Source: Duganella sacchari
Lineage (GTDB): Bacteria; Pseudomonadota; Gammaproteobacteria; Burkholderiales; Burkholderiaceae_D
DNA: 64,000 bases
Reading direction: 5' to 3'
Assembly: GCF_900143065.1 (NCBI RefSeq)
Contig: NZ_FRCX01000006.1
Location: 372,001 to 436,000, forward strand
Positions 57,733-64,000 of this stretch are shown one piece after another. The notes beneath the pieces were generated by a model, which had not been told where the DNA came from, ran no database searches, and saw only the letters and a list, made by a program, of their open reading frames with translations. The first letter of the stretch is position 1; every line of letters begins with the position of its first letter. A program made the translations under genes and the position numbers.

Positions 57733-59142
57733 TCATTGCCAGTTCATCAGGCACGGCGGAACCAGCAGCGCCAGTGCCAGCACGGCGTAGATCAGCTGCA
57801 AGGGGATCATCCATTTGGCCCAGGTGATCCACGGGATGCGCGCCAGTGCCAGCACGCCGACCGTGATGCCGGACGTCGGTATCATCGGCGTGGTGAACTC
57901 GCCGAACTGGAACGCCAGAATCGCGGTCTGCCGCGTCACGCCGACCAGGTCGGCCAGCGGCGCCATGATGGGCATGGTCAGCGCGGCCTGGCCGCTGCCC
58001 GAGTGGATGAAGAAGTTGATCACGGTCTGGATGCCAAACATCTTCCACGCCGCGAACACCGGATGCACCGACTGCACCAGCGGCATCAGCGTATGCAGCA
58101 TGGTGTCGATGATGTGCGCATCGCGCGCCAGCACCAGCGTGCCGCGCGCCAGCGCAATCACCAGCGCCGTGCCGACCAGGTCGCGCGCGCCCTGCATGAA
58201 GCCTTCCACGATCTGGCTCGAATCAAGCCGCCCGACCAGACCGATCACGATGGCCATGCTCAGGAACAGCGCTGCAATTTCGTCGATATACCAGTCGTAG
58301 TGCACCACGCCGCCCACCATGACCACCAGCGAACCGGCGAAAATCCACAACACCAGCTTGTGGCGCGCGGTCATGCCGTGGAAGTCGCTGGCTGCGCCTT
58401 TCGGCAAGTCCTTGCGCTTTTCCAGGTCCAGCGCGTAGGTCGGGCTGAGCTGCGGATTTTTCTTCACGCGCGCCGCGTACCACATCAGGAACAGCACCGT
58501 GACTGTGGTGGCGATACACCACACGATGAGGCGGTAGCCCCAGCCGGAAAACACCGGCACGCCCGCAATGCCCTGGGCGATGCCGACGTTGAACGGATTC
58601 AGGAACGCCGCTGAAAAGCCTACCTGCGAGCCGAGGAAAGGAATCGATACGCCGACCACCGTGTCATAGCCCAGCGCCAGCGCCAGCGGCACGAAAATCA
58701 ATATAAACGGTATGGCTTCTTCATTCATGCCGAAGGTGGCACCGCCGATCGAGAACATGGTGACAAACACCGGGATCAGCGCCTTCTGGATGAACGCCGA
58801 ACTCTCATGCGCCTTGGCCAGCGACTTGATCATCGAGTCGATCGCCTCGGTCTTCTGCAGCACGGCAAACGCGCCGCCCACGATCAGCACGAAGCCGATG
58901 ATCTGCGCCGCTTCGACAAAGCCCTTGATCGGCGCCTTGAGCAGCGCCACCAGGCCTTGCGGCGCGCTTTCGATGTAGTGGAAGCTGTCCGGATTGATCA
59001 GCTGCTTGCCGTTGACCAGATGCGTGTCGTACTTGCCGCCCGGGACCAGCCACGTGGCGGCCGCAATCAGCGCCAGGATGATGAACAGCAGGACAAAGGT
59101 GTGCGGCAGTTTGAATTTTTTGGTGGTCGTCATTGTCATCAT
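57733..59142 (-). CDS. YfcC family (DcuC-like) membrane carrier
   Basis: A 469-residue protein with about 12 hydrophobic helices. It matches the YfcC/C4-dicarboxylate anaerobic carrier-like family, with FSIGGATFGMNEEAIPFILIFVPLALALGYD and GSQVGFSAAFLNPFNVGIAQGIAG. The C-terminal half has FFIHSGSGQAALTMPIMAPLADL, the conserved Ser/Gly-rich loop. Substrates of the family include amino acids, peptides or organic anions. The ATG at 59142 overlaps the stop of the desuccinylase-like gene by 4 bp, which ties transport to hydrolysis of an acylated amino acid or similar compound. Confidence 0.85.
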   Translation of the reverse strand: MMTMTTTKKFKLPHTFVLLFIILALIAAATWLVPGGKYDTHLVNGKQLINPDSFHYIESAPQGLVALLKAPIKGFVEAAQIIGFVLIVGGAFAVLQKTEAIDSMIKSLAKAHESSAFIQKALIPVFVTMFSIGGATFGMNEEAIPFILIFVPLALALGYDTVVGVSIPFLGSQVGFSAAFLNPFNVGIAQGIAGVPVFSGWGYRLIVWCIATTVTVLFLMWYAARVKKNPQLSPTYALDLEKRKDLPKGAASDFHGMTARHKLVLWIFAGSLVVMVGGVVHYDWYIDEIAALFLSMAIVIGLVGRLDSSQIVEGFMQGARDLVGTALVIALARGTLVLARDAHIIDTMLHTLMPLVQSVHPVFAAWKMFGIQTVINFFIHSGSGQAALTMPIMAPLADLVGVTRQTAILAFQFGEFTTPMIPTSGITVGVLALARIPWITWAKWMIPLQLIYAVLALALLVPPCLMNWQ

Positions 59143-60278
59143 GCGCTCAGCAGGTCGCCTTCACGATAGGCCTTGGCGCTGGCGACTTTGCCAACGTTCA
59201 TGCCGCGTATCACATGACGATGCGCGCTGCGCGCAAAGAACACGCCGTCCACCGTGGCGCGTACCACCGTGGTGTCGCCGCTCACCGGATCGATGAGGTC
59301 TGCAATCGCATCGCCGGCCACCACGCGTGCACCGAGTTCGCGCGTGTACACCAGGATGCCCGCATGCGGCGCATACAACGGTTCGACGCCTTCCAGCGGC
59401 GTGGCCGCGCACAGCGGTTCCGGCAGCACCGCTGCTGCGGCCTGCGCTGTGGCGTCGTCGGCATGCAGCAGGCCTTGCAGCGTCAGGAACTGCAGCAGGC
59501 CCGCTGCGTCCTTGCGTGCCAGATCGTAGCTGACTTCCATCTCGCCGCGCAGCTCTACCGTGGTGGACAGGCAGGCAGCTGGAATCGGGAACTGGTGCTC
59601 GAAGTGTTTGTCGAGGTCCCACCACAGGCGGCTGCATGCTTCGTCAAACGGTTCGCCGCCCGCCTCATAGGCCAGCAGCGTCGCGTGCGAACCCATGATC
59701 GCTGACAGCGGCGCGATGCCTTCGGCCAGCGGCGTGCCGGCGTAGATGTGCAGCACGGCTTCGTTATCGCAGTGCAGATCGAGCACGATGTCGGCGTCGA
59801 TGGCCAGCGTCATCAGGGTTTTCTTGAGCGTTTCCGCATCGGTGGCCGGCTGCCACGCGGCGATCGAGGCGCGCGCATGTTCGCGGATCAGCGCCACGTT
59901 GCCCGCCGCATCGGCGCCCAGTTTGCCCGCCAGCGATTTTTTCAGGTCGCCCGCCACGTGCTTGTAGGCGCGGTTGAAATTCACGCCCGTGGTCAGGTCG
60001 AAGCGGCCAAACGCGGCGCCGTGGATGGCCTGCGCCAGCCCGATCGGATTGGCGGCCGGCACCAGGATGATTTCGCCGCTGATCTTGCCGGCCGCTTCCA
60101 GCGCCGTCAGCTCCTTGCGCAGGAACTGCGACACCAGCATGCCCGGCACTTCGTCCGCATGCAGCGAACCCTGGATATACACTTTTTTGCCGCTGCCCGG
60201 CGTACCGAAATGGAAACTGGTCAGCGTGTACGCGGCATTCGCGTGGGGGCCGGAGAGGGGATGTTGATGTACTTGCAT
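59139..60278 (-). CDS. Succinylglutamate desuccinylase/aspartoacylase-type zinc hydrolase
   Basis: A 379-residue AstE/AspA-family (M14-related) enzyme. Zinc ligands are H and E in GSLHADEVPG and a later His in LDLHCDNEAVLHIY, the AstE pattern; the catalytic Glu is likely the E in TTVELRGEMEVS. A C-terminal barrel-like domain starts near residue 290. The family removes N-acyl groups from amino acids or cuts short peptides. It is not adjacent to ast genes, so arginine catabolism is not implied. It is the first gene of a two-gene unit with the YfcC-like carrier. Confidence 0.85.
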   Translation of the reverse strand: MQVHQHPLSGPHANAAYTLTSFHFGTPGSGKKVYIQGSLHADEVPGMLVSQFLRKELTALEAAGKISGEIILVPAANPIGLAQAIHGAAFGRFDLTTGVNFNRAYKHVAGDLKKSLAGKLGADAAGNVALIREHARASIAAWQPATDAETLKKTLMTLAIDADIVLDLHCDNEAVLHIYAGTPLAEGIAPLSAIMGSHATLLAYEAGGEPFDEACSRLWWDLDKHFEHQFPIPAACLSTTVELRGEMEVSYDLARKDAAGLLQFLTLQGLLHADDATAQAAAAVLPEPLCAATPLEGVEPLYAPHAGILVYTRELGARVVAGDAIADLIDPVSGDTTVVRATVDGVFFARSAHRHVIRGMNVGKVASAKAYREGDLLSA

Positions 60279-60361
60279 GGCGTTGTCAGCGTGTTATCAG
60301 CGTATTAAATGAAGGATTGAGTATGTAGCACTATTTTCACAAAGTAAATCAGCTAGCCGAC

Positions 60362-60408
60362 AAAGCAAGGGTGCTTTCTTGAGTTTTTGGCTACAACTGC
60401 GTACAGTT
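60362..60408 (+). promoter_or_regulatory. Two small inverted repeats upstream of the TonB receptor gene
   Basis: AAAGCA-AGGG-TGCTTT (60362-60377) and AACTG-CGTA-CAGTT (60395-60408) lie in the 173-bp AT-rich gap between the divergent hydrolase and receptor genes. They are plausible operator or mRNA-leader hairpins for the receptor, whose ATG is at 60452. No consensus promoter was found with confidence. Confidence 0.3.
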
Positions 60409-60451
60409 AGTTTAAATGAATTATTTATATAACGAATATCGGGGAGTGAAT

Positions 60452-63217
60452 ATGACAGCACGGAAAACGATGATGGCGCGCGCGGTACAGCTGGCGCTGG
60501 GCGTGGGGGCCGTGGCCGGCGTCATTAGTCAGGCTAGCGCGCAGGCGGGCGCGCAGGACGCCGCGCCCGCCGCTGCACCGGCACCGGCACCGGCACCGGC
60601 ACCGATGGCGCGCGTGGAAATCACCGGCTCGGCCATCAAGCGCATCGAAGCGGAAACCGCGCTGCCCGTGCAAGTCATCACGCGCGAGGAAATCGACAAG
60701 GTCGGCGTCACTACTGCCTCGGAAATCCTGGCGCGCCTGTCGGCCAACGTCGGCGGCCTGACCGACGCCGCCAGCATCACCGACGGCAAGGACCAGCGCG
60801 GCTTCAACAGCGCCAACCTGCGCGGCATCGGCACCTCGTCGACGCTGGTGCTGCTCAATGGCCGCCGCATGGCCAACTTTGCCTCGCCCGGCGACGACAG
60901 CGGCGTGGACCTCAACAACATCCCGGCGGCCGCCATCCAGCGCGTGGAAGTGCTGCTGGACGGCGCCTCGGCGCTGTACGGCACCGACGCCATCGGCGGC
61001 GTGATCAACTTCATCACGCGCAAGGATTTCCAGGGCGTGGAACTGAACGTCTATGGCCTCAAGACCAAGGAGGGCGGCGCCGGCAAGCGCACCGCCAGCA
61101 TCAGCGCCGGCCATGGCGACATCAGCAAGGATGGCTACAATGTGTTTGCGGTGTTGGATCTGCAGCGCACCGACGCGCTGAGCACCTCGCAGCGCAGCTT
61201 CATCAACGATCTGCGCATCCCCGAGCGCCTGCCGCACCTGCTGTCGGGCTATACCTCGCCGGCCAATATCCGTCTGAGCGGCGACCAGCGCGACTACCTG
61301 GCCGCGCATGGCTTCACCATCAACGGCAAGCCGATCACCAGCAACATCATCAACCCGTCGGTGCCGAACTGCGCGCCGCCCGCCAATCTGTACCTGCCGG
61401 CCGGCACCGGCGGCGTCAATGGCTGCACCTACAACTACATGGGCGACACCGAGCTGTATCCGAAGTCGGACAAGGCCAATTTCCTGTCGCGCGGCGTGCT
61501 GCAGCTCAATCCCGACAACCAGCTGTACGCCGAGGTGGCGCTGAGCCGCTCCAAGACCTGGTACGCGGCATCGTCGGCACGCGTGCGCGCCTATGTCGAC
61601 CATTCGGTGATCCCGGCGCTGGCCGGCTACGACCTGGGCTCGGACGAGGCGGGCGGCGACGGCGAAGTGGAACTGCGCATCCGCCTCAACGAAGCGGGCC
61701 GCCGCACCTCGGAGCTGACCAGCGAAAGCCAGCGCTATGTGCTGGGCCTGACCGGCAGCCGCAATGGCTGGGACTATGACGTCGCGCTGAACCACAGCGT
61801 CAACGTGATCCGCGACCGCGACACCCACGGCTACCTGCTGTACAACGAGCTGGTCAAAGGCATCACCGATGGCCTGGTCAATCCGTTTGGCCCGTCCAGC
61901 GCGGCCGGCCTCAAACTCATCGACAGCCTGCAGGTCAACGACGAGGTGCGCCACGCGCGCGGCACCATGGATTCGGTGGACTTCAAGATTTCGCACGCGG
62001 TCGGCACGCTGGCCGGCGGCGACGCCGCGATGGCGGTGGGCGGCGAGGTGCGCCGCGAGAAGACCGACTACAACCCGTCGGCCCTGCTCATGAGCGACAA
62101 CATCAACAACGACGCCGCGCCCGAAGGCGGCCAGTCCACCAGCTACGGCCGCAACATCCAGGCCGTGTACGGCGAGCTGCTGCTGCCGTTCACCAAGCAA
62201 TGGGAAGCGCAGCTGTCGGCGCGCTACGACCATTACCAGGTGGTGGGCGGCGCCGCCAGCCCGAAAGTGGGCGTGAGCTATATGCCGACCAAGACCATGC
62301 TGTTCCGCGCCTCGGCCGGACGCGGCTTCCGCGCGCCGTCGATGACCGATCTGTATCGCCCGATGCAGGTCAGCGCCACCGCCACCTTGCCGGACCCGGT
62401 CTACTGCGCCACGGTGGACAACAACTACGCCGACTGCGCCAACGCGTGGGAAACCCACCGCCATTCCAATCCCAACCTGAAGCCGGAGCACAGCCGCCAG
62501 TTCTCGCTGGGCATGGTGCTGCAGCCTAGCAAACAGGTGATGCTGTCGCTGGACTACTGGAACATCAAGCGCACCGACCTGATTGCGGAAGTCGGCGATG
62601 ACATCGTGCTGGCCAATCCGGCCAAATACGGCAACCTGGTGCACCGCGACGAAGACGGCTATATCGACTACATCGATATGTACAAGGAAAACCGCGGCGC
62701 GCAGAAGGCCGCCGGCCTCGATCTGACCATCGACTACCGTGGCGTGCAGACCTTTGCGGGCCGCTTTGGCGGCCGCCTGTCCGGCACCTATGTGACCGAC
62801 TCCAAGATCCAGAACGAGCCGGGCGACGCCTATGTCAGCAACCTGGCACGCTTTGTCACCGACGGCGTAGTGCAGCGCTGGCGCCATACCATCACGCTGG
62901 ACTGGGACAACGGCCCGTTCGCGGCCAGCCTGTCCAACACCTATTCGAGCGGCTATCAAGACCAGAACTCGGCCATCAACACCGATGACGGCAGCGTGGT
63001 GGCGGCCAACCGCGTAAAAGCCTATTCGCTGTGGGATGTGAGCGGCTCGTGGCAGGCCAGCAAGGCGCTCAAGCTGCGCGTCGGCATCCAGAACCTGCTC
63101 GACACGGCGCCGCCATTCTCGAATCAGGCCTATCATTTCATCTCGGGCTATGATCCTACCTATACCGACGTGCGTGGCCGTCGTTTCTTCGCGAATGTAA
63201 ATTACGCATTCAAGTAA
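60452..63217 (+). CDS. TonB-dependent outer-membrane receptor
   Basis: A 921-residue outer-membrane receptor. The signal peptide (about 1-31, ending SQASA) is followed by a Pro-Ala repeat. A plug domain follows (about 60-185; RVEITGSAIKRIEAET, LRGIGTSSTLVLLNGRR, VLLDGASALYGTDAIGGVINFIT), then a 22-strand-type barrel to the C-terminal aromatic strand FFANVNYAF. The plug motif ITGSAIKR is typical of the proteobacterial receptors for peptides or carbohydrates. The start at 60452 has GGGGAG 6 bp upstream. A downstream terminator ends the transcript before the cyanophycinase gene. Confidence 0.92.
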   Translation: MTARKTMMARAVQLALGVGAVAGVISQASAQAGAQDAAPAAAPAPAPAPAPMARVEITGSAIKRIEAETALPVQVITREEIDKVGVTTASEILARLSANVGGLTDAASITDGKDQRGFNSANLRGIGTSSTLVLLNGRRMANFASPGDDSGVDLNNIPAAAIQRVEVLLDGASALYGTDAIGGVINFITRKDFQGVELNVYGLKTKEGGAGKRTASISAGHGDISKDGYNVFAVLDLQRTDALSTSQRSFINDLRIPERLPHLLSGYTSPANIRLSGDQRDYLAAHGFTINGKPITSNIINPSVPNCAPPANLYLPAGTGGVNGCTYNYMGDTELYPKSDKANFLSRGVLQLNPDNQLYAEVALSRSKTWYAASSARVRAYVDHSVIPALAGYDLGSDEAGGDGEVELRIRLNEAGRRTSELTSESQRYVLGLTGSRNGWDYDVALNHSVNVIRDRDTHGYLLYNELVKGITDGLVNPFGPSSAAGLKLIDSLQVNDEVRHARGTMDSVDFKISHAVGTLAGGDAAMAVGGEVRREKTDYNPSALLMSDNINNDAAPEGGQSTSYGRNIQAVYGELLLPFTKQWEAQLSARYDHYQVVGGAASPKVGVSYMPTKTMLFRASAGRGFRAPSMTDLYRPMQVSATATLPDPVYCATVDNNYADCANAWETHRHSNPNLKPEHSRQFSLGMVLQPSKQVMLSLDYWNIKRTDLIAEVGDDIVLANPAKYGNLVHRDEDGYIDYIDMYKENRGAQKAAGLDLTIDYRGVQTFAGRFGGRLSGTYVTDSKIQNEPGDAYVSNLARFVTDGVVQRWRHTITLDWDNGPFAASLSNTYSSGYQDQNSAINTDDGSVVAANRVKAYSLWDVSGSWQASKALKLRVGIQNLLDTAPPFSNQAYHFISGYDPTYTDVRGRRFFANVNYAFK
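60575..60604 (+). repeat. Five tandem GCACCG repeats in the receptor gene
   Basis: GCACCG is repeated exactly five times, encoding the Ala-Pro run after the signal peptide. As each unit is 6 bases, gain or loss of a unit changes the linker length in frame and does not switch the gene off. Confidence 0.9.
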
Positions 63218-63271
63218 TGCGTTTTTAAGCAATAGCTTGGTATCATCTGGCAGTAATCAAGCAGTAACGTA

Positions 63272-63302
63272 CGGCGCCCGGCGACAGCCCGGCGCCGGTT
63301 TT
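63272..63302 (+). terminator. Intrinsic terminator after the TonB receptor gene
   Basis: CGGCGCC (63272-63278) pairs with GGCGCCG (63291-63297), extended by an inner GGC/GCC stem across one C-C mismatch with a GACA loop, and is followed by TTTT at 63299-63302. It lies 55 bp after the receptor stop and 16 bp before the cyanophycinase start. Confidence 0.75.
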
Positions 63303-63317
63303 CATCGGAAGGGCAAC

Positions 63318-64000
63318 ATGAATGTAACTGGTTTGACGCTACAGCGCCTGTGCATGCGGCTTTGCATGCTATGGCTGCTGGTGTTCGCCGGCGCCAGCGT
63401 GCAGGCGGCCGTGACGACGCCGGTCACCAAAGTGCAGGTGCCGGGCAAGAGCAGCAAGCCAGCCAAGGCGGTGCCGCCACCCAAGCCGGTGCTGGCGCCG
63501 CCGGCGGGCAACCTGGTCATCATCGGCGGCGGCCTGCGCGCGGAAAACGCCGAGGTCTGGCAGCGCATTGTGATGCTGGCCGGCGGCAAGGGCGCGCGCA
63601 TCGGCGTGTTTGGCTCGGCCTCGATCAACCCCGAGAACGCGGCCCAGGCCACGGTCAACAAGCTGAATCAGTACGGCGCCCAGGCGTTTGCGATTCCGCT
63701 CGGCGTGACCTGGCCGAACAGCGATTACCGCAAGGCGGCCGAAGACCCGGAAACCGTGGCCATGATCCATTCGGCCACCGGCATCTATTTCACCGGCGGC
63801 GACCAGGCGCGCATCACGCGCGCGCTGGTGCGCCCGGACGGCAGCCACACGGCCGCGCTGGATGCGGTGTGGGACGTCTACCGCGACGGCGGCGTGGTGG
63901 CCGGCAGCAGCGCCGGCGCGGCGATCATGAGCACCACCATGTTCTACGACGCCAAGCCGACGCTGGACATGCTGAAAATGGGCGTCAGCGACGGCCACGA
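63318..64000 (+). CDS. Cyanophycinase (S51 family), exported, partial
   Basis: The first 227 residues of a protein that runs off the right edge. A signal peptide (about 1-30, ending VQA) and a Lys/Pro-rich linker (about 35-60) precede the cyanophycinase domain, LVIIGGGLRAENAEVWQRIV. The family nucleophile Ser sits in AGSSAGAAIM and the conserved GGDQ in YFTGGDQARI. The enzyme class hydrolyses cyanophycin (multi-Arg-poly-Asp) to beta-Asp-Arg dipeptides. The export signal implies use of external cyanophycin. The ATG at 63318 has GGAAGGG upstream. Confidence 0.88.
   Translation, partial: MNVTGLTLQRLCMRLCMLWLLVFAGASVQAAVTTPVTKVQVPGKSSKPAKAVPPPKPVLAPPAGNLVIIGGGLRAENAEVWQRIVMLAGGKGARIGVFGSASINPENAAQATVNKLNQYGAQAFAIPLGVTWPNSDYRKAAEDPETVAMIHSATGIYFTGGDQARITRALVRPDGSHTAALDAVWDVYRDGGVVAGSSAGAAIMSTTMFYDAKPTLDMLKMGVSDGH

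Noticed and set aside
60425..63232. 935-codon open frame antisense to the TonB receptor gene
   Set aside because: It is rich in His/Arg/Ala/Val without any motif. The plus strand carries an unmistakable receptor with signal peptide, plug and barrel.
1..64000. CRISPR arrays, tRNA/rRNA genes, complete insertion sequences, prophage
   Set aside because: I found no regularly spaced repeats, cloverleaf-type or rRNA sequence, transposase gene or phage structural gene while reading both strands.

Overview
The window is GC-rich, densely coded chromosomal DNA from a betaproteobacterium, most likely an Oxalobacteraceae member (Massilia/Duganella/Janthinobacterium group). This placement is inferred from protein families (DUF2863, DarP, a Paa gene set with PaaX, Burkholderiales-style Pil/Gsp hybrid genes, M4 metalloproteases, a large TonB receptor) and not from a marker gene. 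I see no rRNA, tRNA, CRISPR array, prophage or complete insertion sequence.

Layout. 1-9.4 kb: mixed housekeeping and repair genes (Mpo1-like membrane protein, deoxyinosine glycosylase, two lipoproteins, DUF2863, HDOD protein, 3-methyladenine glycosylase). 9.3-11.4 kb: a periplasmic Cache protein translationally coupled to a chemoreceptor. 11.6-19.1 kb: a KamA-like radical SAM enzyme with an MFS transporter, a prolyl-hydroxylase-like dioxygenase, an FAH-family hydrolase, a class III aminotransferase, an AhpD-like protein and a beta-lactamase-fold hydrolase. 19.1-23.7 kb: a 58-bp near-perfect palindrome, then esterase-mogA-darP facing pmbA, and an M14 carboxypeptidase.

23.8-36.7 kb: a complete-looking phenylacetate (paa) catabolic operon, paaABCDE-G-H-I-K-J-Y-Z, divergent from its regulator paaX. 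It encodes CoA activation (PaaK), ring epoxidation (PaaABCDE), isomerisation (PaaG), ring cleavage and oxidation (PaaZ) and beta-oxidation (PaaH, PaaJ), plus thioesterases/proofreading (PaaI, PaaY). paaF is absent. A short dispersed palindromic repeat lies inside the paaD reading frame.

38-53.4 kb: a PHP-type lipoprotein, then a ten-gene minus-strand operon for a non-canonical type II secretion-like machine (F, E, PilM/GspL-, PilN-, PilO-, PilP/GspC-like, a TPR-secretin, three pseudopilins). The genes overlap or abut. The operon is bracketed by two paralogous secreted M4 metalloproteases; the upstream one lies 7 bp from gspF. I read this as a dedicated secretion system plus its cargo, and it is the most interesting system in the window.

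53.4-57.7 kb: a 650-bp intergenic region with promoter, hairpins and a possible leader peptide; an ACT-domain protein coupled to a DUF6445-like dioxygenase; argH; a GNAT enzyme; and a compact two-gene module with a stand-alone colicin-E3-like ribonuclease domain and a small partner. 57.7-64 kb: a YfcC-type carrier coupled to a succinylglutamate desuccinylase-like hydrolase, a TonB-dependent receptor, and the start of a cyanophycinase. The last groups suggest scavenging of peptides and acylated amino acids.
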